This document shows positions 14,772 through 23,008 of a stretch of DNA of 23,082 nucleotides, piece by piece. The notes under the pieces are model-generated. The model was not told where the DNA came from. It worked only from the letters and a program-made list of their open reading frames with translations, and ran no database searches. Source of the stretch: an uncultured Acetatifactor sp. Its GTDB lineage: Bacteria; Bacillota; Clostridia; Lachnospirales; Lachnospiraceae. Both the position numbers and the translations under genes were made by a program. Within the stretch, counting starts at the first letter, position 1. Every line of letters begins with the position of its first letter. The stretch lies in the NCBI GenBank assembly GCA_910585665.1, contig CAJUFI010000061.1:1-23082 (forward strand), read 5' to 3'.

Positions 14772-16121
14772 CTACTCTTCCCCTTCATTTTGTCCATTTT
14801 CTATTTCATTCAATTCTCTGATATTCACTCTCACGCGTACTTCATTCTCCTGCTCCACATTCCCCGGCAGCGTGAAGGCCACCGGCATTTCGTATTCTCC
14901 GGGCGTAAGCTCTTCTACATTTCTGTCCGCCATCCATGCTCCTATATCTATAGTACCCTTGACCTCCGCCTGGTTCACAGCCGAGACCGCATCGTCCAGT
15001 CCGGAAATCCTCAGCCTGTAAGTCTCCTGCTCATGGGTGAATTCCCATTCCAGCCCTTCCGGCAGATTGATCAGCGTGATATTGCTCTGGGCAAGCGTCA
15101 GGTTCCTCTCCACAATCGGCTCAATATAGACAGTCACATTCACAATCCCATTGAACTCTCCGTCTGCCAGCTTGACCTTATCCAGATACTTTCTGATATC
15201 TACGTCTTTCACCAAATCCCCGTCCTTGTCCGTGATGTCCAGCTCTCTCTCAGCAATGGTGAGCTTCGAGAGATCCGCCAGCACAGTAGGGGTGCCGGCT
15301 ATCAGCACGGTAGGCGGATCGCACACCACCACGCCGGTGGCCAGGTGCCCTTCCGCCGGGGTGCCGGTAGGAATGGCCTCCACAGGCACCTCCTTAGTGG
15401 CCAGGACCTCTATCTCCACATGCATGGTCTGCGCATTTTTGACGATATTGGTGTCATCTACCTGTTTCCCCTCCGCGTCATAGAAGTGAATATCCGGATT
15501 GCCGGAGACATTGGTAGTGGCATCGCTGACATCTATCTCAAGCCCTGCGTAGCTGATGCGCTCCACCGCAGAGATAGGGCCGCTGATCTCTATCCTGGTC
15601 TGGTCTACCTTCGAGGAGGAGATAATGTAATTCTCTGCCACGCTCCCTATCGTAGTACACCTCACGCCCACCCATTTGCTGGCTTTCTCCTCCACATTCA
15701 GACGCACGGAATCACGGCTTCCCCGAATGTCAAGTATCTCCACCTCATCGTTCAGAACCTGCAGGCTGATGGGGACCGTGTTCACTTCAGTAAGCCTGCT
15801 GATGTCAGCCTCCGCCGCGACATCGGAAGCGCTCAGTTCTTTTATCACATTCCTGGGAGCCTCTACGGTAACGCGGATTCTGTCCGAGCCCTCCAGCACT
15901 TCATAGAACTTATTCCCTTCTTCCAGCAGCTCCGTGTTGAGCAGAGTCACCTGTATATTTGAAAAAGTTACGGAATCCTTCGGGTTATCCGCCATGACCA
16001 CCAGAAACCAGAGCACAATGGCAAGGCTGATGGACAACAGCTTCAGCCCCAAGTTATTCAGTATCCTTTTTTTCACCTTTTGCCCTGCTTTTTCCTTTCC
16101 GTTTGTGTAAGCCTCTCGCAT
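14772..16121 (-). CDS. cdaR: CdaR, YbbR-domain regulator of the diadenylate cyclase
   Basis: A protein of about 449 residues with an N-terminal membrane anchor (NLGLKLLSISLAIVLWFLVV) followed by an extracytoplasmic part made of consecutive YbbR-like repeats. In Firmicutes CdaR binds and tunes CdaA. The start is ambiguous because the gene overlaps the end of cdaA: the ATG at 16121 has GGAG six bases upstream and is used here; an ATG at 16133 has no site, and a GTG at 16076 (MKKRILNNLGLK) would match the common family N-terminus. The overlap is 68 bp with the chosen start. The end is acidic (NEGEE). Confidence 0.93.
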   Translation of the reverse strand: MREAYTNGKEKAGQKVKKRILNNLGLKLLSISLAIVLWFLVVMADNPKDSVTFSNIQVTLLNTELLEEGNKFYEVLEGSDRIRVTVEAPRNVIKELSASDVAAEADISRLTEVNTVPISLQVLNDEVEILDIRGSRDSVRLNVEEKASKWVGVRCTTIGSVAENYIISSSKVDQTRIEISGPISAVERISYAGLEIDVSDATTNVSGNPDIHFYDAEGKQVDDTNIVKNAQTMHVEIEVLATKEVPVEAIPTGTPAEGHLATGVVVCDPPTVLIAGTPTVLADLSKLTIAERELDITDKDGDLVKDVDIRKYLDKVKLADGEFNGIVNVTVYIEPIVERNLTLAQSNITLINLPEGLEWEFTHEQETYRLRISGLDDAVSAVNQAEVKGTIDIGAWMADRNVEELTPGEYEMPVAFTLPGNVEQENEVRVRVNIRELNEIENGQNEGEE

Positions 16122-16944
16122 CCTCTTCTCCATTCAAATTCATGATCTGCCGAATTTTTTCCCGAAGTTCATCCGCGCTTAAGTGCCTCTGCAGCTCGCC
16201 CTCATAGGCCATGCTGATGCCGCCGGTCTCCTCAGATACGATCAGCGTCATGGAATCCGTCGTTTCGGACACTCCCACCCCGGCCCGGTGCCTGGTCCCC
16301 AGTTCTTTGCTCAGGCCCAGATTATCGGACAGCGGCAGATAGCAGGTGGCGTAGGTCACCCGGTTGCCCCTGACGATGACCGCTCCGTCATGGAGCGGCG
16401 TGTTATGCTCGAAGATATTGATCAGCAGCTGGCTGGTGACCACGCCGTCCACCTCTATCCCCGTGCGCTCATAATCCTTCAGGGATTCTTTCCGTTCCAC
16501 CACAATGAGGGCACCGGTCTTCACCTTGCCCATCTCCACGCAGGCCTTTACAATCTCGTTCATGGTCTTCTCAGAAAAGCTTTCTTCCATCTTCCGGGAG
16601 GAGCTGGAAAAAGACGGCAGAAAATTCTTCTCCCCCAGCTGCTCCAGGGCCTGGCGCAGCTCCGGCTGCATCGCCACGATGATGGCCGTGACGGCAAAGC
16701 CCAGCACATTGCGCGTGATCCATATGATGGTAGTCATCTCCATCAGGTCCACCACCAGAAGGAACAGGCATATGACCACCAGCCCCCGCAGCATCCGCCA
16801 GGACCTGGTGGTCTTCATCCACGCCAGGATGGAGTACACCAGAAAGGCGATGATCAGAATCTCCACGATATCGTACAGGTCTATGGTATTTGCGTATGTC
16901 TTGATATTCTTCAGATACTCGTTCGCCGTCTCAACCCACTGCAT
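16054..16944 (-). CDS. cdaA: Diadenylate cyclase CdaA
   Basis: A 296-residue membrane-bound enzyme joining two ATP into the second messenger c-di-AMP. Three hydrophobic helices (about 24-42, 51-67, 72-92) precede the DisA_N-type domain, which has the DGA motif at 186-188 (PLHDGAVI) and the RHR motif in GTRHRAG at 216-222; both are needed for catalysis. The C-terminal tail (about 272-296) is strongly basic and is encoded in the region that overlaps cdaR. It lies in the conserved cdaA-cdaR-glmM order. The ATG at 16944 has only a modest AGGA upstream; the preceding gene stops 28 bases earlier. Confidence 0.97.
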   Translation of the reverse strand: MQWVETANEYLKNIKTYANTIDLYDIVEILIIAFLVYSILAWMKTTRSWRMLRGLVVICLFLLVVDLMEMTTIIWITRNVLGFAVTAIIVAMQPELRQALEQLGEKNFLPSFSSSSRKMEESFSEKTMNEIVKACVEMGKVKTGALIVVERKESLKDYERTGIEVDGVVTSQLLINIFEHNTPLHDGAVIVRGNRVTYATCYLPLSDNLGLSKELGTRHRAGVGVSETTDSMTLIVSEETGGISMAYEGELQRHLSADELREKIRQIMNLNGEEDARGLHKRKGKSRAKGEKKDTE

Positions 16945-16972
16945 CTTATACCAGTCCTACTCTTCGTCAATA

Positions 16973-18127
16973 TTACGTCCACTCTTCATAGTCATCCGGC
17001 CCGTTTCCCCCATGGGCATCCGCGCGTTTTCGATTGCCGGTGTTTCCGACGGTCATGCTTCCCCCTCTGCGCTGCCCGCTGCCGCGGTTCTGGGGACGAG
17101 CCCCGGAGCCGTTCCTGGAGGAGGGCCCCCTCTCTCCGGCCATACCCCGGGCCGGCTGACGGGCCGCGCCGTTTCTGGATCCGGCACTGCCGCCTCTGTC
17201 CCACTGGGAATTGATTTTCTTCACCGTCTTGGTAGGGACGGAGACTGTCATCTTGGGAACCGCCTTTACATAATAATAGTACTCGTCATCCTCGAACTGA
17301 ACCTTTTCTGTCCGGCTGTAGTCCACGCAGAAACGGAAGAATTCAATGACCTTCGCCACCACGATTGCCAGCAGCGAACCCAGCAGCACCGTGCCCACAG
17401 AGACATTGATCTCATAGAACAAATCCCCTATCAGCAGAAGCACCACATTCATCATGGCTCCCGCAATCATGGCAATCGTCCAGGAATAGTCCACTGACAG
17501 CCTGCGGATGAAATAGACTACCAGCACCGTAATGGCAAAGGCGGCAATCATGACCACCATCGCCCTGTTCGCCAGAATACTCTCTACCACCATGCGGATT
17601 TTCCCCAGGATGTCTTCCTCTCCCATGGTCCTGATATTGGGGGCGCTTTCGATGATTGTCTGAAGCAGATAATAGACCGCCACCCCGCAGCCCACGGACA
17701 CCAGCGAGCCCGGCCCGCACAGCAGCCCTGTGGCGATTGGGATTACATATGGCATCTTCCACGCGAAGAGAAGAGGAGTCAATACCACCACAAGGGAATC
17801 CTTGGGACTGAATCTGAAAAACAGCAGATACATGATCAGGTACATGCACAATCCCACCAGAGCCACCTCCATGGAAAGCGCATACATATGCATCAGACTG
17901 AATACCGCTGCGATCAGGACCATGATCCCAATCGGCAGAAACGAACAGGCCAATGCCGCAATCAGCAGAATCCTCATGTCATCCAGCCTTGTCATGTATC
18001 CCATTCTGCCGTTTAAAGTGTTGAAAGCGACAAAAGCCAGCAAAAACTTAATGACCGGCACGATAAAGGCCTCATATTTGCTGTAAATCAGCTTTAATCT
18101 TTCTTTCATTTCCAGTAAAACTGTCAT
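16973..18127 (-). CDS. Polytopic membrane protein with RG-rich C-terminal tail
   Basis: A 384-residue protein of unknown function. About eight hydrophobic helices fill residues 20-265. A short segment with an acidic-tyrosine stretch (FEDDEYYYYVKAVPK, near 279-292) follows, and the last 76 residues (309-384) are a disordered Arg, Gly, Ser and Asn-rich tail with RG and RGG repeats ending DDYEEWT. The ATG at 18127 has GGAGGT at a good distance. It lies directly upstream of cdaA in the same direction and probably the same transcript, so a link with c-di-AMP or wall signalling is possible by context only. The helices do not show ABC-permease or transporter motifs that I can name. Confidence 0.85.
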   Translation of the reverse strand: MTVLLEMKERLKLIYSKYEAFIVPVIKFLLAFVAFNTLNGRMGYMTRLDDMRILLIAALACSFLPIGIMVLIAAVFSLMHMYALSMEVALVGLCMYLIMYLLFFRFSPKDSLVVVLTPLLFAWKMPYVIPIATGLLCGPGSLVSVGCGVAVYYLLQTIIESAPNIRTMGEEDILGKIRMVVESILANRAMVVMIAAFAITVLVVYFIRRLSVDYSWTIAMIAGAMMNVVLLLIGDLFYEINVSVGTVLLGSLLAIVVAKVIEFFRFCVDYSRTEKVQFEDDEYYYYVKAVPKMTVSVPTKTVKKINSQWDRGGSAGSRNGAARQPARGMAGERGPSSRNGSGARPQNRGSGQRRGGSMTVGNTGNRKRADAHGGNGPDDYEEWT

Positions 18128-18151
18128 TCTGACCTCCAGCCGAGAATCCCC

Positions 18152-18544
18152 CTACTGCGATTCTTGATACAGGGAATTCAGCTTCTTTAAATTATGATAA
18201 TAGCATTTCAGGCTCTTCTTGGCCGCCGCATACCGCCATGTGCAGATGATATAAGTCAGCACCGCGTATCCGCCCACCACAGCCACCAGATACATCAGCA
18301 CATCCTTGGCGAACGCAAGCAAATCCATTTTGTACAGATTCTCCATGAACTCTTCAAAATTGCACAGCATGTAGAGCCCGAACATGATGCCGTACGCGAT
18401 GATCGCGCAGACAATGGATTTCAGAACCTGCAGAGCAATATAATCACTGCGGAAATAATTTCCGATCTTGACATTTTCCTTACCTTCCCCCTGCTCATAA
18501 GAAGCCATTTGGGTCATCAGGATGATACGCTCTTCATTGAGCAT
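18152..18544 (-). CDS. Small two-helix membrane protein of unknown function
   Basis: A 130-residue protein with AGGAGGT before the ATG at 18544. Hydrophobic helices lie near residues 38-60 and 80-103; the N- and C-termini are polar and probably cytoplasmic, with a basic end (KKSLKCYYHNLKKL). It stops 24 bases before the gene for the RG-tailed membrane protein, so the two are likely co-translated and could form a complex. I recognise no family. Confidence 0.82.
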   Translation of the reverse strand: MLNEERIILMTQMASYEQGEGKENVKIGNYFRSDYIALQVLKSIVCAIIAYGIMFGLYMLCNFEEFMENLYKMDLLAFAKDVLMYLVAVVGGYAVLTYIICTWRYAAAKKSLKCYYHNLKKLNSLYQESQ

Positions 18545-18628
18545 GGCTGACCTCCTGTTCCTGCTTTTTGTCCTCCGGCCTTCCGCCGGCCGCCTCTCCC
18601 CCGGTGTCGCGGGAAAAATCCCTCCGCG

Positions 18629-19036
18629 CTACTTCAGGAATCTCATCTTGGGCCCCTCCGCGTCATTCTTCAGAGCCCTTTGTTCCGCCGGCTTGTTGGA
18701 CGCCAGCACTTCCCGCAGGCCCTTCTTCATGTCCAGGGCGCACTTTTCACAGAGCCGGCCGCTGCGGATTGCCTTCCCGCAGGACTCACAGTTCAGATAG
18801 ACCGCGGATTCCTCCCCTAACTCCAGGCGTTCCTCCCGCAGCCACTGGCGAATCTGTCCCGTGTCCACCTCACAGGCTTCGGCCACTTCTTTGATGCCTG
18901 CCCCCTTGTTCTCCCGGATATACTCCTTTACCTCGTGAAATTTCTCCTCCAGCTTATCCCGGCAGGCAGGGCAGATCACCTGACCGGCGATATAGTTGAA
19001 TATACATCCGCAGCTCCTGCAATTCCTTACGTTCAT
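18629..19036 (-). CDS. yvyF: YvyF-like flagellar operon zinc protein
   Basis: A 135-residue cytoplasmic protein. The N-terminus has a CxxC-type zinc site (C6, C9, C11, then ICPAC 21-25), followed by a helix-turn-helix-like segment (about 47-67, GIKEVAEACEVDTGQIRQWL) and a second Cys4 site (C83, C86, C96, C99). This layout matches YvyF/TIGR03826 proteins found with comFC and flgM in Bacillus flagellar regions. The ATG at 19036 has GGGAG seven bases upstream. It follows the ComFC gene by 20 bases. The family role is poorly defined; it is associated with flagellar gene control. Confidence 0.85.
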   Translation of the reverse strand: MNVRNCRSCGCIFNYIAGQVICPACRDKLEEKFHEVKEYIRENKGAGIKEVAEACEVDTGQIRQWLREERLELGEESAVYLNCESCGKAIRSGRLCEKCALDMKKGLREVLASNKPAEQRALKNDAEGPKMRFLK

Positions 19037-19056
19037 AGTATTCTCCCTTTCTCCTG

Positions 19057-19956
19057 TTAGATACCTGTGCCGCAAGCCAGGGCAATGAACCAGACTTCCC
19101 TCACTCCGGCCGCCTGCAACGTCCTGACAGCCTCGTCCATGGTGCTGCCGGTAGTGTAAATGTCATCGATTAAGATTACTCTCCTTAATTTTACATCATT
19201 TCTCGCTATATTAAAAGCCTTTTTCAAATTATTTTGTCTTTCTTCAGGATTTTCATATTTCAATGGCACGGTATTCTTCACTCTGACCAGGTAACCGGCC
19301 TGCACCGGGACCCCCAGACGGCTTCCGACCGCCCTGGCCAGGCATTCCGCCTGGTTGTACCCTCTGGCAGCCTGCCTTTTCCTGTGCAGCGGAATCGGAA
19401 TCAACGCGTCCGGGCCCACTGTCCTGACGAAATCCCCCAGGTACTCCGCCACCTGCTCCCCGAAGAAATCGGCATATTCCCTTCTGCCGCCGTACTTGAA
19501 CCGATATATGGCGGGTGCGGCGCTCTCATATTCGTAGAGCGCTCTTCCCCGCCGGAACAAATGCTGTATCCGGCGGCAGTCGGCGCAGAATTCCCCCTCC
19601 TCCGCCAGCCGTTTCCCGCATTTCATGCACCAGGGCGGGGCCAATAGCTTCAGCCTGCCCAGGCATTCCAGACAAATCTTCTCCCCCGAGGGCCTCACGA
19701 TGTCGTCGCACACCGGGCACCGCAGAGGGAACAGGAGCTGCAGCAGTCCCTTATATGCCTCCGCTGCCTTCTTCTTCGCTCTGTCCGTCCGCTCTTTCGG
19801 GCGCATCCTCTTATTCGGGGGCTCCCCCGCTTTCGGGCTTACCCTTATGCCCGGTTCCGGGACTGCCCTCGGGCCCGACTTGTTCCCCAAGGCCCCTGCT
19901 TCTTCCGGGCGCTGCCCGGCACCCGGCTGAATGTGTTCCCTTCTCTTCTTCTCCAT
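19057..19956 (-). CDS. comFC: ComFC-like phosphoribosyltransferase family protein
   Basis: A 299-residue cytoplasmic protein of the ComF family, which supports DNA uptake or repair. Residues 80-127 hold two zinc-binding pairs of Cys motifs (CPVC 80-83, CLEC 95-98, CMKC 110-113, CADC 124-127). The phosphoribosyltransferase domain follows with RGYNQ at 198-202 and the PRPP loop ILIDDIYTTGST at 261-272. The first about 70 residues are a Pro, Gly, Lys and Arg-rich extension not usual in the family, which is normally about 230 residues. The ATG at 19956 has GAGG four bases upstream; a start at 19806 (MRPKERTD) would remove most of the extension. It lies between recD2 and the yvyF-like gene. Confidence 0.9.
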   Translation of the reverse strand: MEKKRREHIQPGAGQRPEEAGALGNKSGPRAVPEPGIRVSPKAGEPPNKRMRPKERTDRAKKKAAEAYKGLLQLLFPLRCPVCDDIVRPSGEKICLECLGRLKLLAPPWCMKCGKRLAEEGEFCADCRRIQHLFRRGRALYEYESAAPAIYRFKYGGRREYADFFGEQVAEYLGDFVRTVGPDALIPIPLHRKRQAARGYNQAECLARAVGSRLGVPVQAGYLVRVKNTVPLKYENPEERQNNLKKAFNIARNDVKLRRVILIDDIYTTGSTMDEAVRTLQAAGVREVWFIALACGTGI

Positions 19957-20078
19957 GGTTCCTCGAATCCTCCTGTTCTTGGAACCTTCTCCGACAAAAT
20001 CTGATATAACATGCCTGCGGCGCGGTCACCTGAATCCACCCTCCACGCGCACTGGGGACGATGCCCTGCCCAGAATCC

Positions 20079-22373
20079 TCATCCGCCCGGCACACAGGCC
20101 TTCCCGTACTGCTCCCCTATCCTGGCCGCCAGCGCCGTATACCGGCGGTTCTCGCTGACGTTGTCTATCATGCTCCGCACCGTGGCGCTGCTCCCCAGAA
20201 TCGTGACACAGCTCCTGGCCCTGGTGATCGCCGTGTACAGGAGATTGCGGTTGAACAACATCCTGGGCCCGCCCAGCAGCGGCAGGAGCACCGCGGGATA
20301 TTCGCTCCCCTGGGACTTATGGATGGTGATGGCATAGGACAGCTCCAGCTCATCCAGCAAAGAGAAAGGATATGTCACCCGCCTCTGCTCGTCATATTCC
20401 ACCACCAGGCAGGACGCGGCCTCCTGTATCTCCAGGACGCGGCCCATGTCGCCGTTGAAGACCCCCACGCCCCGATCCACGGGGATGCCGTACTTGCTGA
20501 CCACCTCCCACTCCAGCTGGTAATTGTTCTTGACCTGCATCACCTTGTCGCCCTCACGGTAGATGGTGTCCCCGTTCATATGCTCCTTCTTGCGCCCGTC
20601 CGCCGGATTCAGATACCTCTGCAGGATGCCGTTGAGGGTCTCGCAGCCCAGGCCCCCCTTGCGCATGGGGGTCAGCACCTGTATGTCGAAAGGGGTCGCC
20701 TTCACATAGCGGGGCAGCTTCTCCTGTATCAATTGTATCATATGCTTATATATGACATTTGTGTCATTTCTTTCCAGGAGAAAGAAGTCCCTGGATTTGT
20801 TGTCCAGGCTAATCTGCTCTCCGTTGTTGATCCGGTGGGCATTGACGATGATATCGCTCTCCTTGGCCTGCCGGAAAATCTTCTTCAGCTCCACCATGGG
20901 AAAGCAGCCGCTGCAGATCAGATCCCGCAGCACCTGACCCGGCCCTACGCTGGGCAGCTGGTTCACGTCCCCCACCAGCACCAGCCTGGTCCCCGGAGCC
21001 ACCGCCCGCAGCAGGGACTGGAACAGCTGGATGTCCACCATGGACATCTCGTCAATGATGATCACGTCCGCCTCCAGGGGATTCTCCTCGTTCCTCTCGA
21101 ACCGCACCTTCCTGGACTCCTCATCAGACAGCGCGCTGTTCAGCTCCAGCATGCGGTGGATTGTCCTGGCCTCAAAGCCCGTGGCCTCCGTCATGCGCTT
21201 TGCCGCCCGGCCTGTGGGCGCCGCCAGCAGGATGTCCATCCCCTCCGCCTCGAAATAGCGGATCATCATATTGATGGTGGTGGTCTTTCCGGTGCCCGGG
21301 CCTCCCGACAGTAGGAACAGGCCGTTGCGGATGGCCTCCGCCACCGCCTGGAACTGCAGTTCGTCCAGCTCCATCTTCAGGCTTTCCGCCAGCTTCTCCA
21401 GCCTTCTGACCGTCTTGGAATCCAAGGCCGCGCCCCCTGCCGTCCCGGCAGCCCCTGTCCCGGGCGCTGCTTCCTGCTCCAGGGCGCCTCCGGAGCCCAT
21501 GGGTATGTTCAGCTCATGCAGCATATGGGCGCAGTTCAGCTCCGCGTAATAGTAGGAAATAGCGAACACGCTGTCCCCCTTTATGACCAGCTTCTTGTCC
21601 ATCATCAGATTGTCCACCTGGGGGCGGATGTTCTCCCGGGCCACTCCCAGCAGGACTTCCGCCCGCCGGAGCAGCTCCTCCATGGGAAGGTAGCAATGTC
21701 CCTCTCCCACAGCCTGAAGCAGCGAATAAAATATGCCGCTGCGGATACGGTAATCGGAATCCGTGTGGATGCCCACCCTGGAAGCCAGCTCATCCGCCAG
21801 CTTGAAGCCCACGCCGTGGATGTCCTCGGCCAGGCGGTAGGGATTCTCCTTCATGACGCCGTACAGGTTCGCCCCGTAGGTTTCATATATCTTCACCGCC
21901 AGCGCGTTGGAGATGCCGTACTGCTGCAGAAACACCAGCGCGTCCCGCAGATCCTTCTTTTCTTCCATCTGGACAGCGATCTCCCTGGCCTTGCGCTCGC
22001 TGATGCCCCTCACTTCCGCCAGCCGCTCCGGCTCCTCCTCGATGATCCGGAAGGTGTCATCGCCGAACTGCTTCACGATTCTGGCGGCCAGGGCGGGCCC
22101 CACCCCTTTTATGGCACCGGAGCCCAGATACCGGGCCATGCCGGCGCTGTCCTGGGGAACCACCACCTGGAAGCTCGCCATCTTCAGCTGGGTCCCGTAG
22201 ACTGGGTGCTCCACATACTCCCCCTGGACGGAGATGCTCTCCCCCTGGGACAGGCCTTTTCCCATGCCCACACAGGTGATCTCCTCGCCGTCCACCACCA
22301 GGTTCATGACCGTATAGCCATTTTCACTATTCTGAAAAATGATGTGTTCCACATAACCATTGACTGTTTCCAT
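20079..22373 (-). CDS. recD2: RecD2-type ATP-dependent DNA helicase
   Basis: A 764-residue superfamily 1B 5'-3' helicase acting in DNA repair without RecBC. The N-terminal part (about 1-290) includes helix-hairpin-helix segments (GVGPALAARIV, VRGISERKAREIA, HGVGFKLADELASRVG). The helicase core has Walker A GGPGTGKT at 357-364, APTGRAAKRM, the DEMS box at 441-444, GDVNQLPSVGPGQVL, FRQA at 500-503, and HKSQGSEYP at 685-693, with TAITRAR near the end. A low-complexity Gly/Ala linker (about 293-318) separates the two halves. The ATG at 22373 is preferred over 22391 because GGGGAG lies five bases upstream. The spacing to comFC is 122 bases, with no clear promoter or terminator. Confidence 0.97.
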   Translation of the reverse strand: METVNGYVEHIIFQNSENGYTVMNLVVDGEEITCVGMGKGLSQGESISVQGEYVEHPVYGTQLKMASFQVVVPQDSAGMARYLGSGAIKGVGPALAARIVKQFGDDTFRIIEEEPERLAEVRGISERKAREIAVQMEEKKDLRDALVFLQQYGISNALAVKIYETYGANLYGVMKENPYRLAEDIHGVGFKLADELASRVGIHTDSDYRIRSGIFYSLLQAVGEGHCYLPMEELLRRAEVLLGVARENIRPQVDNLMMDKKLVIKGDSVFAISYYYAELNCAHMLHELNIPMGSGGALEQEAAPGTGAAGTAGGAALDSKTVRRLEKLAESLKMELDELQFQAVAEAIRNGLFLLSGGPGTGKTTTINMMIRYFEAEGMDILLAAPTGRAAKRMTEATGFEARTIHRMLELNSALSDEESRKVRFERNEENPLEADVIIIDEMSMVDIQLFQSLLRAVAPGTRLVLVGDVNQLPSVGPGQVLRDLICSGCFPMVELKKIFRQAKESDIIVNAHRINNGEQISLDNKSRDFFLLERNDTNVIYKHMIQLIQEKLPRYVKATPFDIQVLTPMRKGGLGCETLNGILQRYLNPADGRKKEHMNGDTIYREGDKVMQVKNNYQLEWEVVSKYGIPVDRGVGVFNGDMGRVLEIQEAASCLVVEYDEQRRVTYPFSLLDELELSYAITIHKSQGSEYPAVLLPLLGGPRMLFNRNLLYTAITRARSCVTILGSSATVRSMIDNVSENRRYTALAARIGEQYGKACVPGG

Positions 22374-22406
22374 CCGGTCTCCCCGCGGCATTTATGCACA
22401 TACCAG

Positions 22407-22439
22407 AACAAGGCTGCCATTTCCGCAAGCAGCCTCGTT
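22407..22439 (-). terminator. Possible terminator after the FlgJ-type gene
   Basis: AGGCTGC (22411-22417) pairs with GCAGCCT (22429-22435), and the stem extends over one mismatch by three more pairs. On the minus strand it is followed by TGTTCT, a poor T-run. It lies between the rod protein gene and recD2. Confidence 0.4.
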
Positions 22440-22512
22440 CCTTATCTATCGTCTATCGAACATGGTCTCCCAAATCGGCATTCCGCCAAAAAGGTGCCGT
22501 CCGTCCCTCTTC

Positions 22513-22914
22513 CTATACAGCCTGTACGCTCTCGGCAGCGCTGTCCCCTTCCGTGGGAAGCTGCGCCGCACCGAAGTTGCGCTTCATCTGCTCGTAGAGC
22601 ATCTGCGCAAGCCCGATGCTGTTCTGATTGGTGGTCTCCGCCGCCATGGTCTGAATCATCTGATCCTTATAATAATCCATCATGGTGGAAGTGTAATTGG
22701 AAGTTTCCTCATTGGTGGGGATGGTCTTCATCATCCCTTTGTACATCTGCTCGATGAAATATGCCTCAAACTGTTTACAGGCATCCATCAGCTCATCGTC
22801 CGTGGCCAGGGAATAGTCCGCGTCCGTCAGCTTATTCTGCAATTTGGACGCGCTCTGGTTGGCCGCGGCGGAATATGCGTTGCCATACATAGCCGTAATA
22901 TTACTGAAATCCAT
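22513..22914 (-). CDS. flgJ: FlgJ-type flagellar rod-binding protein (no muramidase domain)
   Basis: A 133-residue protein matching the N-terminal rod-binding domain of FlgJ, which caps the growing flagellar rod in the periplasm or wall space. The core is ELMDACKQFEAYFIEQMYKGMM (41-62), followed by TSTMMDYYKDQMIQTMA and the helical IGLAQMLYEQMKR. The muramidase domain of enterobacterial FlgJ is absent, as is usual in Firmicutes. The N-terminal 30 residues are Ala, Asn and Ser-rich. The ATG at 22914 has GGGAG seven bases upstream. Basal-body genes probably lie beyond the right edge. A small GCCGC stem (22932-22946) lies upstream of the site. Confidence 0.85.
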   Translation of the reverse strand: MDFSNITAMYGNAYSAAANQSASKLQNKLTDADYSLATDDELMDACKQFEAYFIEQMYKGMMKTIPTNEETSNYTSTMMDYYKDQMIQTMAAETTNQNSIGLAQMLYEQMKRNFGAAQLPTEGDSAAESVQAV

Positions 22915-22975
22915 CTCTCTTCTCCCTTTATGCCGCCCCTTGCGGCCCAACTAATCAACGAACTGGCGAAAAGCT

Positions 22976-23006
22976 GGAAGAATGCCCGCACTTTGGGCCT
23001 TCTTCC
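22976..23006 (-). terminator. Strong imperfect hairpin, possible terminator
   Basis: GGAAGAA (22976-22982) pairs with TTCTTCC (23000-23006), then one mismatch, then GCCC with GGGC (22984-22987, 22995-22998) around a seven-base loop. On the minus strand it is followed by AGCTTTTCG, a weak T-run. It may end an upstream minus-strand transcript that lies outside the window. Confidence 0.4.
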
Positions 23007-23008
23007 GT

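Noticed and set aside
20061..22757. Two long plus-strand frames opposite recD2
   Set aside because: They are frame shadows of the RecD2 helicase; all helicase motifs are on the minus strand and the antisense products have no domain.
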